A stretch of DNA of 64,000 bases from Valencia hispanica (GCA_963556495.2 OY747713.1:2901321-2965320), one strand, 5' to 3'; positions 11,034 to 23,123 are shown, counted from the first letter of the stretch. The notes: a model not told the origin generated them from the letters alone. Made by a program: numbers and translations.

Positions 11034-11379
11034 TCCAGAGCAGCAAACTGCGATATTATCTGCTGTCTCTGATGGAAATGTTGACGTCCACCAGCTCACG
11101 TTGACATCAGTAAAACTAGATTTGTGGACATTTCTTGAACGTTGGTGCGTAAAAGAGAAACGCCCCGAGCCGCTGGTCTGTTCCCTCTGTCTGAGTGAGG
11201 GTGAAGACTGAGGACCTGTTGGTCTCATTCGAAGTGTATTTGCAGGAAAAACTGTTCCAGTGAAAAACTCGTCTGTTTTTCTTGACTAGGGTTGTTGCTG
11301 ATGGCAGCTGTGAGTTTTCTCGCTGATCATCATCACACACATAGTTCCTCGTTCAGCAGAACTATTCATCTTGTTTATC
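11034..11379. other. Short unassigned stretch
   Basis: No feature could be supported here beyond the edge of the Tc1-like remnant that follows. Confidence 0.4.
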
Positions 11380-12010
11380 CAGTTACAGCCACAAATGTTA
11401 ATCTGATTTCTGTTTTGTTTTTTTGTGATCAACACAAAGTAGAACGAAGATGCCACATGAATTTCTACATTTCTCTGCAAAGAAAAGTCTGAAAAGTGTG
11501 GAGTGCGGCGTTGTCTCCACCAACTCTGAACGTCTACAGACTGAAATGTAAAACATCTCCAGCTCATTCAGGTTGGATGGAGAACATCTGTGAACATCAG
11601 TTTTCAAGTCAGATTTAGGTATTGACTTTGACTAGGCAATTTCAACCCATGAATCAGCTGTGATCTAAGCCATCCCATAATATCTCTGGCTCCATGTTTA
11701 GGGTGGTTATCTTGCTGGAAGGTGAACCTCCACCGAGGTCTTGGGTCTTCTGCAGGTTTTCTTCCAGGATTGTCCAGGATTTAGCTCTATTCTTCTTCTT
11801 TCTATCAACTCTGACCGGCTTCCCTGTCCCACAGCATGATGCTGCCACCACCAAGTTTCACAGTGGGGATGGTTTGTTTCTCCACACAACAATTTGCACG
11901 TTGACCAACCATTGCATTGGATATTATCAGTGTCACGCCACATTCTTCAGATTTTTCATTTGTAAAAAAAAAAAAGAAAGAAAAGAAGCAAAGCATCCCC
12001 ACAGCATGAC
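11380..12010 (-). pseudogene. Tc1/mariner-like transposase remnant
   Basis: On the minus strand the block ending near 11680 encodes fragments typical of fish Tc1-like transposases: an IMLWG-type block (seen on the + strand as CACAGCATGATGCTGCCACC at 11830), then TGKPVRVD and WTILEENLQ, each in a different frame because of small indels. Further down, 11385-11480 matches the 3' non-coding part (GTTACAGCCACAAATG, GATCAACACAAAGT). A second copy of the CAGCATGACGCTGCC block at 12001-12025 suggests a local duplication. The element lacks its N-terminal half and both terminal repeats, so it cannot move. Related fragments lie at 43018-43330, 51680-52035, 55888-55945 and 63785-63900. Confidence 0.65.
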
Positions 12011-12039
12011 GCTGCCACCACCATGTCCCATAGTTTATA

Positions 12040-12165
12040 CTTCTCCAATACATTGTATACAGTGTGTGAATGTGTGCGTGAATGGGTGAATGACTGAATG
12101 TAGTGTGAAGCGTCTTGAGGTCCTCAAGGACTAAATAAAGCGCTATACAAGTACAGGCCAATTAC
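12040..12165 (+). repeat. Dispersed repeat tail (SINE-like)
   Basis: The sequence GTGTGAATGTGTGCGTGAAT, then TGTAGTGTGAAGCGTCTTGAGG and AAAGCGCTATACAAGTACAG, is a widespread teleost repeat end. Only the tail is present. It abuts and seems to cut the left end of the next element at 12171. Confidence 0.5.
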
Positions 12166-12170
12166 CATTT

Positions 12171-12765
12171 CTCCGTCTACAAGTTTGCACACAAACACAC
12201 GTATTGACAGAGACGTTTTCTTTTTATACTTCTCCGCTGTTGCGAAGCAATTCCTCTCCAGGACAGCAGGGGGCGCAGACCTTTTCTGGCAGGTCTGCCT
12301 ACCATTGCAGTGACGTCTCATGTTATTTACTTCAGCTTGTAAAAGCACATCCACTCAAGGAGCAATGGCCGACAGAGTTTTGATGGAGCTGGAAAGCTTT
12401 TTATTAGAAGTGCAGCTCATAGAATCCTCTAAAAACGCATGGAAACAAACAAACACAGCGTCTGGTTTGTTGTTCTCTACACCTCCTGGTGTTTAAAAAT
12501 CACCCAAAGATCAGATTAAATAAACTGGCCTTAAAGCATCTAGTTGTCAAAAGCTGCATTGATTACTAATTACATCGACTATAGAGCACCGTTCTGGTGA
12601 AGTGATGTTGGCCTGACCAATCACAGACGTTCGCTCTCCGACGGATATTTAAAAAACTGGGCTGTACTCCGTCCTTGCGTGCCTGTCGGAGAGCCTTCGC
12701 ATCGACGGATAATGGCGCCGCGTTTCTCTACGCCTCTGCAGACGGAGTAGCGTAAACTAGGCTTA
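12171..12765 (+). mobile_element. Non-autonomous Harbinger-like element, copy 1
   Basis: It is homologous over most of its length to 40710-41224, which lies in reverse orientation. The right end (12741-12765, GACGGAGTAGCGTAAACTAG and GCTTA) is the inverted counterpart of the outer end of copy 2, giving terminal inverted repeats of about 25 bases with the form TAARCCTAGTTTAYGCT. The left terminus of copy 1 is replaced by the tail repeat at 12040-12165. Inside, ATG at 12365 opens a 43-codon frame starting MADRVLMELESFLLEV. Copy 2 holds the same frame with a six-base insertion. A flanking TAA/TTA would suit PIF/Harbinger, but the family is an inference. Confidence 0.55.
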
Positions 12766-13861
12766 AGCCAAATACATCGATACTGTTGTTGTAATAACCA
12801 AATAGGGAGACGTTTATAGTGTGTTAATACTTAATAATTAATAATAATAATAATACAACTAATAATGTAACATTCCACTTGTAGATTTTAAATCAGGCCA
12901 GTCAGCCTTAAACATGACCCGAGCTGAGATGAACCAGTTGGATTTTATTTCTCTTTCCACGTTTGTGGCGAAGGCAGCCTTAAAAACACGGAGCGGCAGA
13001 CAGGAGTTGTGGAGTGGGGGGGGGGGGCTGTAGGTGACAATAACCTGTCCACTCTCACACCTGAGGCCTCCCCACCCCCACCAGGCTGCGGAGGTGACAG
13101 GCTTTGACAGCGCCGCGCTGTGAGGAAGAGCGAGCGCGCCCAGCTTTAATCAGCTCAGTAAATCCCAGCAGAGGGTGGAATAAATCAGTGCGAGCTGTGA
13201 TGAAGACGATGATGGAGCTGTTGTTTGTCTCTTTAGAATTGATTAACGAGCCGCAGCAGCTCAGCACACGCTGCAGATCTGAATATCGCACAACATGTAT
13301 CGTATGAAATCTGCAGAACAAAATGTGAACGTGAGATATGATCGTCTTCAAGGTTAAACAAGCCGCTCGCTCCTAACGACACATCAGCAGTGATGGAGGT
13401 GCTTCTCACTGTTTATTAATCTTTCAGATTGCACCAGACGGCGGCGTGTTATCACACAGAAAACGTGGGTCACCATGTTTACTTTTAACTTCATAACTCA
13501 GTATGTTTGCATGAGGATTGAAGATTGTACGGTTTTATCAGTCGGGACAAACAGATGTTCAAATTTGTCCTGAAGTTATGATTGCAGCTAGGAGAAGACA
13601 CCCTGGGCGTTTTAAAATCACGTTAGTTTGTCTGACAATGAGCCACTGGAAGTTTTATATTTCTGCTAACATGGCGAGAACATCCAGAAAAAAACATCTG
13701 CAACCCTTTTTAGACAGAAAGGCAAACACAAAAGCCTTGTTTGGAAGTCCTCTGCCTATGATGAATAGGGACAGGAAGAAAACTGAATGCTAAACAAAGC
13801 CAGATGCTACAAGCTCTTCTGTAGGGTGCCCTGGGTCTGTCTGAGACATAAATTGAGAACC
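12766..13861. other. Intergenic, nothing recognised
   Basis: There is a poly(G) tract at 13016-13028 and a GC-richer patch at 13040-13140. No gene, RNA or repeat family was recognised. Confidence 0.4.
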
Positions 13862-14010
13862 ACCATCCTCTGGGTGGAGCTCAGAGTAGAGCTGTTACTC
13901 CTCCACAGTGAACGGAGTCAGATGAGGTGGTTTATCTGATCACATCTCCTTGAGAGTTTTCTTAGCGTGTCCCACTGGGAGGAGACGCGAAAGGGACCAT
14001 ATGAACCTTT
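13862..14010 (+). repeat. LINE 3' fragment leading into the GGAT array
   Basis: Bases 13872-13990 read like the C-terminal coding region of the LINE family also seen at 786 and 3771: GGTGGAGCTCAGAGTAGAG, then GATGAGGTGGTTTATCTGAT and GTCCCACTGGGAGGAGAC. The fragment ends at GGAACTGGATGGATGGATG, where the tandem array starts. Confidence 0.6.
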
Positions 14011-14014
14011 AGGA

Positions 14015-16000
14015 ACTGGATGGATGGATGAACAGATGGATGAACGGACGGACGGATGGATGGATGGATGAATGGATGAACAGATGGATGAATGGATGGA
14101 TGAATGGACGGATGGATGGATGGATGGATGGTTGAATGAATGAATGGATGGCTGGATGGATGGATGGATGGATTAATGAACAGATGGAAGGATGGATGGA
14201 TGGACAGACAGATGGATGAACAGAAGATGGATGGACGGATGGATGGATGGATGGACGGATGGACGGATGGATGAACACATGGATGGATGGATTAATGGAC
14301 AGATGGATGGATGGATGGATGGATGGATGGATGGATGGATGGATGGATGGATGGATGGACGGATGGATGAACACATGGATGGATGGATTAATGGACAGAT
14401 GGATGGATGGATGGATGGATGGATGGATGGATGGATGGATGGATGGATGGATGGCTTGATGGACAGATGGATGGATGGATTAATGAACACATGGATGGAT
14501 GGACGGATGGACGGATGGATGAACACATGGATGGATGGATTAATGGACAGATGGATGGATGGATGGATGGATGGACGGATGGATGAACACATGGATGGAT
14601 GGATTAATGTACAGATGGATGGATGGATGGATGGATGGCTTGATGGACAGATGGATGGATGGATTAATGAACACATGGATGGACGGATGGATGAACACAT
14701 GGATGGATGGATTAATGGACAGATGGATGGATGGATGGATGGATTAATGAACACATGGATGGATGGATGGATGGATGGACGGATGGATGGATGGATTAAT
14801 GAACACATGGATGGATGGATGGATGGATGGCTGGATGGACAGATGGATGGATGGATTAATGAACACATGGATGGATGGATGGATTAATGGATGGATGGCT
14901 GGATGGACAGATGGATGGATGGATTAATGAACACATGGATGGATGGATGGATGAACACATGGATGGATGGATTAATGGACAGATGGATGGATGGATGGAT
15001 GGATGGATGGCTGGATCGACAGATGGATGGATGGATTAATGAACACATGGATGGATGGATTAATGAACACATGGATGGATGGATGGATGGATGGATGGAT
15101 GGATGGATGGATGGATGGATGGATGGACGGATGGATGAACACATGGATGGATGGATTAATGTACAGATGGATGGATGGATGGATGGATGGATGGCTTGAT
15201 GGACAGATGGATGGATGGATTAATGAACACATGGATGGACGGATGGATGAACACATGGATGGATGGATTAATGGACAGATGGATGGATGGATGGATGGAT
15301 GGATTAATGAACACATGGATGGATGGATGGATGGATGGACGGATGGATGGATGGATTAATGAACACATGGATGGATGGATGGACGGATGGATGGATGGAT
15401 GGCTGGATGGACAGATGGATGGATGGATTAATGAACACATGGATGGATGGATGGATGGATGGATTAATGAACACATGGATGGATGGATTAATGGACAGAT
15501 GGATGGATGGATGGATGGATGGCTGGATCGACAGATGGATGGATGGATTAATGAACACATGGATGGATGGATGGATGGATGGATGGATGGACGAATGGAT
15601 GGATGGATGGATTAATGAACACATGGATGGATGGATGGATGGACGGACGAATGGATGGATGGATGGATTAATGAACACATGGATGGATGGATGGATGGAT
15701 GGATTAATGAACACATGGACGAATGGATGGATGGATGGATTAATGAACACATGGATGGATGGATGGATGGATGGACGAATGGATGGATGGATGGATTAAT
15801 GAACACATGGATGGATGGATGGATGGATTAATGAACACATGGATGGATGGATTAATGGACAGATGGATGGATGGATGGATGGATGGATGGCTGGATCGAC
15901 AGATGGATGGATGGATTAATGAACACATGGATGGACGAATGGATGGATGGATGGACGGACGGACGGACGGACGAATGGATGGAGGGATGGACAGACGGAG
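14015..16000 (+). repeat. GGAT-based tandem array with higher-order units
   Basis: About 2 kb of GGAT tetranucleotides are interrupted at intervals by three recurrent variants: GATTAATGAACACAT, GATTAATGGACAGAT and GGCTGGATGGACAGAT, plus GGACGGATGAACACAT-like blocks. Because 12 bases make three tetramers and four codons, long frames stay open on both strands (Met-Asp-Gly-Trp on +, Ile-His-Pro-Ser on -). These frames are a product of the repeat and not genes. The spacing between variant blocks itself repeats, for example around 14640-14760 and 15190-15300, which points to segmental duplication within the array. Confidence 0.95.
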
Positions 16001-17387
16001 GGACGGCAGCCTGTTGACTTAGTTATTACTTTGCTTTAAAAGTTTTGCACAGATTCATTCCTGTTCAGATCTTTCCTGATAAAAACCATCAAGCTGATTC
16101 TTCTTCCTCCTGTTTTTATCCTCTAGTGCAGAAACATCTGTGGAATCTCACATCTCCTCTTACGCTCTATTTATCCAAACTGCGGCGCTCCTGTTCTTCC
16201 TTCATCCGACTGTGTGCCGACTTTCGGTGGTTCCAGCAGGTTTGGACGCGGCCGCTCTCTGAAACAAAGTGTGGAGGGGGGAAAAACATGGTGGGGTTTT
16301 GGCTCCGCTCTGCTGGTTATTTATGGAGAGGATCCATCCATCCAGCCATTCTTTGTGCTCTGCAGGCGGGGGGGGGGGGGGAATTCTGGGAACTGAGGGC
16401 TCGGATCGAGGCGGCGACCCGACTGTGGAGAGCCTCCGGCGTTGGGGAAACGCTCCGATATGCAGGAAAACAAACACGATGAGGAGAATTTCTAAAAGGA
16501 GACGTGACCTTTGTCTCCTCCTGCCGTCTTTGCGCTCTCACTTTGTGACGAACGCCTCCTCTCACCTTTGATCCCACCTGTAGAGCCACAGTTTCTGGAC
16601 GGAGATCTATCACACCAAACGCAGGAGCGGAGCAGCCGTCAGTGGTTGAGTTTTGTTCGTTGTCCCTCTGGTAAGGCCTTGTGATCGAATCGAATCGAAT
16701 CGATGGAATCGTGGGCCTGTGGGTTCGGGCGGGAGGGTGACAGCATGTAGAGAGCGGCCCGGCCCGGTTCTGGCTACGGTGTCGGGACGTTCGCTGTGTT
16801 TTTGGGGGAACGGAGCTTGTTTTGCATGCAGTGGTGAATCTGATGTTTTACAAAGCAAACCTCAGTATAAACGAAGTCCTGACTTGTTGGACACGTTTGG
16901 GGGCTGCAGACCTCCACCGTGTCTACATAACCTAATGGCCTCGGTTTAAACTGCTCCTGACTCCTGCTTTCTCAAACACATTAATGCACAACCAGACGTG
17001 CGGTCAGGAGACCGATCCAGTTTCTGCTCTCAGCCATCCGGAGTGGTTTGGTCTCAACGCCATGCCTCCTCCTTCTCCTCCATCATCTTCCTGATGCAGT
17101 TAGTCGACCACATGCAGCCCTCACACACAGGACTTCACTTTTAATACGAACGGATTTCACAGGAGGCCATGAGAAGCATCCGAATTCTTTGACGAAACCA
17201 AACGTTCCACATGGAGAAACCCTGGAAGTTTAAAACTGTTTGAAGGTTCTTCACTGAGAGAAACTAAAAGAGATAAACCGGGTTTTTCTGAGCATGAGAA
17301 AAACATCTCCAGATTAACATTTATTAGCATTTTTCTTTGATCCTTAGAACTGACTAATAATGTGCAATCTGAATCCTGCTACCTACG
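16001..17387. other. Intergenic, G-rich patches, nothing recognised
   Basis: A run of 14 G lies near 16368-16381 and a short GAATC repeat near 16684-16702. Several overlapping open stretches (16045-16950) have no recognisable motif. No repeat family is clear until the L2 element at 17388. Confidence 0.4.
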
Positions 17388-19022
17388 GTTGGAAGTATTT
17401 ACCCATAAATCCTGATGAATCCAGTCAGTTAGAGGTAGATTACAGACATAAAAACATGGATGACTCTAAACTTTCTGCTTTTAAGACAGAAGTTTCTGTC
17501 TTTGGACCAGAAGTTCTTAAACAGAAACTGATTAGTCAATCACTTCATCTGGATGGCATTAAATTGGCCCCCAGTAATAACGTAAAGAACCTCGGTGTTA
17601 TTTTTGACCAAGACTTGACATTTAAATCCCATATTAAACAGGTTTCTAGGATTTCTTTCTTTCACCTCCGAAATATTGCTAAAATTAGAAACATCCTGTC
17701 CAGGAGTGATGCTGAGAAACTAGTCCATGCATTTGTTACCTCAAGGCTGGACTACTGTAATTCTTTACTATCAGGAAGTCCACAAAATGCCATTAAAAGA
17801 CTTCAGTTGATCCAAAATGCGGCAGCAAGAGTTCTGATGAATATTAAAAAGAGAGATCACATTTCTCCTGTTTTAGCTTCCCTTCATTGGCTCCCTGTTA
17901 AATCCAGAATAGAATCTAAGATCCTCCTTCTTCCATATAAAGCCCATAATAATCAGCTCCATCATCCATCAGAGATCTGATTGGTCCATATGTTCCTAAC
18001 AGAGCCCTTCGCTCTCAGACTGCAGGTTTACTTGTAGTTCCTAGGATCTCTAAAAGTAGAATGGGAGGCAGATCTTTTAGTTATCAGGCTCCTCTCCTGT
18101 GGAACCAGCTCCCAGCTTTAGTCCGTGAGGCAGACACTCTGTTTACTTTTAAGGCCAGGCTTAAAACTTTCCTTTTTGATAAAGCTTATAGTTAGAGTGG
18201 CTAAGGTCATCCTGAGCTATCTCTGTAGTTATGCTGCTATAGGCTTAGACTGCTGGAGGACAGACTTACCAATTTTCTTCATCCTGCTACTTTTCTCTCC
18301 TACTACTCTCCAGTTGTATTATTTGCTGTTATTTCGACTGTTAACTTTGTTTTCTCTCAGTGTTTTTCTCTCCATAGAAGATATACCTGGTCTGGTATCC
18401 TGCTTGGCTGCAATGCCCTGTTGGACGGGGGGCATCGACTGGGATGATGCTCCCAGTAACTGAACATCCACTGTGTCCTGTTATCAACTTTTTACTTTCT
18501 TTCTTTTTTTTTTTGCCGCTCGTACTGAGCCTGGTTCTGGTTCTGGTTCTGGTTCTGCTGGAGGTTTCTTCCTGTTAAAGGGGAGTTTTTCCTCTCAACT
18601 GTCGCTACATGCTTGCTCACTATGAGGGATTGCTGTGGTTGGAGTCTGCATCAACGGGACGCAACCTCAAGTCAATGACTCGATGCAATCTGCTGGGATT
18701 CCTTATGGCACGTTCACACCGGTCAGCGCGTCCAGGCGTCAAATCGCTCAAACGCACGAAAGTCGACGCTTTAAAATTAAAACCCAGCTGCTTGCACACT
18801 TTGTAGTCTGCGTCGGCGCGTCGGCACATCAGCGCATTACGTCAGCGCGCCAGCGTGGATTTGTCTGTTGCTAGTTGTTTACAACATGGCGGATCATGTC
18901 GAGTGGCTTGGGTTTATTTAATTAATGAAGCCACACAAGCCAGACAACGTCGTCTAAACACATAAGTGCCTTGAGATGAAACATCTGTTGTGAATCGGCG
19001 CTATAGAAATAAACTGAATTGG
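17388..19022 (+). pseudogene. L2-clade LINE, 5'-truncated copy
   Basis: The copy begins within the reverse transcriptase domain just after the catalytic YADD region (YLPINPDESSQLE at about 17396) and runs to the 3' end. Bases 17490-17970 encode TEVSVFGPE, NVKNLGVIFDQDLTFKSHIK, KLVHAFVTSRLDYCNSLLSG and LQLIQNAAARVL. A one-base deletion near 17957 shifts the frame. The C-terminus then continues open in the next frame (PLLWNQLPALV, FLFDKAYS) to a stop at 18193-18195. The 3' untranslated part runs from 18196 and ends CTTGAGATGAAACATCTG then GGCGCTATAGAAATAAACTG. The tail is interrupted by a MITE-like block at 18701-18950. It shares its frameshift with the copy at 52125-53508. Confidence 0.85.
18701..18950 (+). 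mobile_element. MITE-like insertion in the L2 tail
   Basis: The L2 3' untranslated sequence is continuous up to GGGATTCCTTA near 18702 and resumes near 18963. Between them is unrelated CpG-rich sequence beginning TGGCACGTTCACACCGG, the same type of terminus as the MITE at 56354-56686. The far terminus is not clear, so the element is probably truncated, or part of the L2 tail was lost on insertion. Confidence 0.45.
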
Positions 19023-19145
19023 ATGGAGGTCTACGTCCGCTTCAAACCGTCCAGATTTCTCCATTTCAGGAGAACATTTTGATTGGATGGTTACAAGCTT
19101 GGACACAGAACAACAGAGAGAAGAACCGTGAGTCCGGGTTGAAAA

Positions 19146-19600
19146 AACCAAATCTTTTCCCTTATTGTCATGATCCATGATTGTTTTGTGGGGGCTTTGT
19201 GTGTTTTTGATGATTTCCTTGTTGTCTTTATGTTCTTACGTTCTTGCCATATTCACTTCATTTCCCCGTGTTGCCCTGTAACTGTAGTTTATTCCTTGGT
19301 GTTTAGTTTCTTTGTTTATTCTTGTGTTTTGTCCAGTTGAATTTATTTCTCTGAGCTCATTGTCAGGCAGTTTTTCCCTTTTGGTTCTCTGCTCCCTCTG
19401 TGTTAATTAGTCTTCTCCCTCTGTTTCTCTACTTCAGCTGTTCCACATCTCCTCTGATTAGTTCACCTGGTTCCTTTGGCCTTTTCCCACCCCTGGCCTC
19501 ATTGTTTAAGCTTTTGTTGTTCTACCGCGTCCTGATCTCTGTGTGCTTTTTTTTTTTCATTATTAAATGAAAAATGACCAGAAACCAAAATATGACACTG
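19146..19600 (+). repeat. LTR-like dispersed sequence (possible solo LTR)
   Basis: It begins TGTCATGATCCATGATT and ends near AAAATATGACA, giving TG...CA borders. The interior is T-rich and holds CCTGGCCTCATTGTTTAAGC and a late ATTAAA. The start resembles that of the LTR-like block at 27009-27568. I could not find matching target duplications, so the call is weak. Confidence 0.3.
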
Positions 19601-21770
19601 ATTTAGCAGAAGGTTTGTTTCTGGCAGGAACGTTTTAATTCATCACCACAACAACAGAAAGTTTCCAACCTGAATCTTTTCCTGCATCTCATTCATCGTC
19701 CGTCTCCCTCACGGCTGCCAGCATCTCAGATTTTTTACCTCCACCTCCTCAGACCAACGCAGGGTTTGTATTCATTAAAGGCAGAAACCTCAGAACAGAT
19801 GAAAAATCCATCGGCGGAAGAATGCGGAGCAGGCTCGCTGCCTGACTCGGCCGGCTGTTTGTTTTTGCTCTTGAAGCTCCTGATGTTTGTTTTTGAGCTC
19901 TTGTGGCTCTGAGGAGCTTTTAATGTGGGTGAAAAATGTTCCTCCCTGTAAATCATTTCATATTTCTGCACAGAACAACTGGAGCTAACTGCTCGTCTTC
20001 TGGTCCAGAAATGTTCCGGCGTGGAAAAACAATGCTTGTTACTCTGCTTATTCAGTTGTTGTCTTCTGGGATAAAAAAAAAAAAAGAAGTTATTTTCTGC
20101 ATAAAAGGCCACAGAGGAGCAACAGAAGCTCCCGACCTTCTGTTTCTGATTGTGATTCAGAGGTTTGGAAGAAAATATGTATTTCTCCTCGGAGCTAAAC
20201 CGATTCCTCCAGAGCGGTCGGCTGGAATGAAAAACAGGGCCGCTCTGCCGGGCCGCTGCAGGGCATCCAGCCTCCATGCCGACCCGATACGACCCGTCTG
20301 CACGGAGCTCCCCTGGAGCCAAACCGGGTCTGAATACGTTTCATCAAAACCCAGTTTCTTCTGGTTCTGCACGCTCGCTGTGTGAAGCGATGTTTGTTTA
20401 TGAGCGAGGAGACGGGTTCAGGTCACGCTAATGAAGCCTCCGGAGGACTGAAGAACGGTTCAACGTTCTCAGACACACATTTCTGCTGCTGCTGCTTTTT
20501 ATTCTGATATGGAAGCAAAGCAGAGGAGACGATGCCAGAAGAACCTGCAGGAGCTTCATGTTGTCATTACGGTGTTCTGGTTTCAAACCTGCTTTTATTC
20601 TCTTATTATCATCCATCCAACAAATATGATCCACCAATAATCAGCAGACACAGAAGAAGCCTCATAGATGCTACAGGCAGCACCTTCATGTTTCCGGACC
20701 ATCGTCGGTTCTCAAATCTTGTTTATTGGTTGATTTGTTGAAATGGCCTGAAATCTGTTTGTATTCAGAAAGTAAAACCCGACTGGAGCCTCGGTGTCGC
20801 AACAGGATTTGAATCGGACCCGTTTGTGTTTTCTGTTTCGCTCTCTAACGGGAGTTCTGCTGGAGTTTGGTGGTCTAGAAACAAAATGAGCAGAAACAGA
20901 ATCAGACAAGCAGCAGCTTCAGACGTCTTGTTATTAAACCTGCCATCTTCACCTCACGGCTGCTGTTGGTTGTACATCTCTGTCCCTCTGAGGCTGCATC
21001 CGTCTGTCTCCTGAGAGACCCAGAAGGAACCGATCCGTTTCAAGCTCGTCTGCGCCTCTCCTTTATCCCAATGTCCTCCCCTTACCCCATGTTTTTGTGC
21101 AGTAATTAACAGTAGGACCTACAAGCTTCAGCTCATTGAGTTGCTTTAGAAGTTGGGAATTTGATGATAACAAAAAACATATTTGAGTCATTAGAGACTT
21201 GACTTTGACTTGAAGTGAAAAACTTGAAGCAGGACTCTGACTTGTAAATGTCTCCTAATCGTCTATCGGATCAAAGTGTTTCTGTGACCTTTGACTCAAC
21301 AGGAGAAGCTGTTTAGGTGAATTAAGGTTCTTAGCTCTGTGGACCAGCTGGTTCCAGGTTCTGTCTGAGCTGCCTTTATTCACTTTAGGATGAAGAAATA
21401 TGTTTGACCCATTTCCAAGGACGGAAAAGGTTTCGTCTTCTCATCCCTCCAACTAGTTTTAGTACCTTAAACCCTGAAGGAGCGGGTTCAGGGAAGTGGG
21501 TCACCGCAGCAGCAGCAGCTTCCCAGCCGAGCAGACGGCATTCCCACCGGCATCACATCCTCCAACCTTTTCCACTGCCGCTACGTTCAGGGAGGAGAAG
21601 CCTTTGAAACGAATCCTCGGCCTTGTCACAGAGAAATCAATGAAATACGAGTTTTAACAGGAAGCCTGGCGGGATTCAGACCTGCTTCCCTGCTGCTCAA
21701 ACATCCGTCTCTGCAGAACAGACCCGGCTTTGTTGCACTGACACTTTTCAAGGATTTTACTCCACTTATT
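19601..21770. other. Intergenic, nothing recognised
   Basis: Many short open stretches occur, none with a known domain. Bases 21165-21250 contain GACTTGACTTTGACTTG-like motifs related to those at 10040 and 11000, perhaps another small remnant. No gene is supported. Confidence 0.4.
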
Positions 21771-22370
21771 GACTTTATTTTTTTTTCTTGCTTTTTCTTC
21801 TACTCCAGCTGAAACACTGAGCCAGTTTCTAGTATTGTGGGAGAGATTGTGCCCAATACTTGCACAACATAATATGTTAAACTTTGATAACCTAATTGTT
21901 TATTCAAATGTAGAATTAATTTTTAAAATCCTGAATAATAAAGGCGCCTCCTCCTCTGAAACGATTTGTCCAGCTCTGTTCTGAACAGACAACCAGAACA
22001 TCCGGGTCAACAAGTCATAATGACACCAAATTACCACAAACAGCCTTTTCTTACAAAGGCACCAAGTAATGGAATAAACTCCCACAGAACCTTAAACTTT
22101 CTTCTGAACTACACATTTTGTCTTGTAATGTCAGGAAGTCATTATTAGAAAACCAGCATTGTCAACATTAAGGATTTATTTACTTAAGATATTGGTCTTA
22201 GTGCTATTTTATTGAATGATTGTATTATGTAATCAGTGATTGTTGTGTTTTTACAATTTAAGATATTTTAATTCGCATTTCTCACCTGCTCAGGGACTGC
22301 AGATGGAAACTAGCCTTGGCTATAATCTGGTGTAAAACATCTTTAATTAATGTTTTTTCACATTGTCCCT
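21771..22370 (+). repeat. Possible LINE C-terminus remnant
   Basis: Bases 21810-22110 read like a decayed LINE C-terminal region (FKILNNKGASSS near 21920, then a KGTK-type block and a PQNLKLSSEL-like block near 22080 in another frame). The evidence is the general pattern seen at the end of many fish LINEs, and no catalytic motif is present. Confidence 0.3.
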
Positions 22371-22405
22371 GTTAAATAAACAAAAAAAAACAAAAAGAGT
22401 GTGTG

Positions 22406-22482
22406 GTTTGTTTGTTTGTTTGTTTGTTTGTTTGTTTGTTTGTTTGTTTGTTTGTTTGTTTGTTTGTTTGTTTGTTTGTTTG
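22406..22482 (+). repeat. (TTTG)n microsatellite
   Basis: About 18 perfect TTTG units. The frames encoding Lys-Gln-Thr-Asn on the minus strand are a product of the repeat. Confidence 0.95.
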
Positions 22483-22796
22483 TGTGAGCTGCAGACATGA
22501 TGGGAATCTCAGAGTTGAGGGACAAACCAGCTGAAGGATTCATGTTTATTGTGATGAATGTTGGAGAAGTAAAGCAAAGAATCAGGCAGGAAATATTTTT
22601 TAAACTGACTATTCCTGTAAAATTGAACCAAACAATGAATGCTCTGTCTGAGTCTCAAGTGGGGAAGTTCCTGTAAATCTCCTCCATGAGTGAATGCAGG
22701 ATGGAGCAGGAGATGGAGACGGACGGACTTATCCAAGTTTTGTCTGCAAGGAATATGAGCAACGCTCAGATATTTAGAGGAATAAAAGGAGCTGAA
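22483..22796. other. Short unassigned stretch before the hAT element
   Basis: This is the left flank of the hAT insertion. The pre-insertion site can be read by joining 22804 directly to 25487. No gene is seen in it. Confidence 0.5.
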
Positions 22797-22804
22797 CTGA
22801 GAAG
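22797..22804 (+). repeat. Target-site duplication, left (CTGAGAAG)
   Basis: The 8-base word CTGAGAAG directly precedes the terminal CAGGGGTGGACTGG. The same word follows the other terminus at 25479-25486. Eight-base duplications are diagnostic of hAT transposition. Confidence 0.9.
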
Positions 22805-23123
22805 CAGGGGTGGACTGGCCCTCTGGCATACCTGGCATCATCCCGGTGGGCCGTTGACCCATTGTGGGCCGGTTGGCTGTATTTTATTTTTTTTCCTCTC
22901 TCTAAATTCCCTCCAATTGGGCCGGCCAATTGGCTACAGAGGGCTAGCAGTGTGTTGTCAGCATCGACACACATTATTGGTCTATGTTTGTCATCGTCAA
23001 TCAATCATGGGCTGACAGCCTATGAGAGCCATGACAGTGCTGTCAATCACAACACAAACCAGGGTGGGCGGGGCCTCATGACATGGGGCTGGAGCGGTGG
23101 GACGGGATGCTCCTGAGCTGAAA

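Noticed and set aside
14009..16022. Many long open frames on both strands (Met-Asp-Gly-Trp and Ile-His-Pro-Ser repeats)
   Set aside because: They come from the GGAT tandem array, which lacks stops in these frames. There are no domains and no promoter or splice logic.
19146..19600. Confirmed solo LTR
   Set aside because: Borders are TG...CA-like, but no matching target duplication was found, so it is kept only as a low-confidence repeat.
22358..22543. Small protein with Lys-Gln-Thr-Asn repeats
   Set aside because: It is a translation of the TTTG microsatellite.
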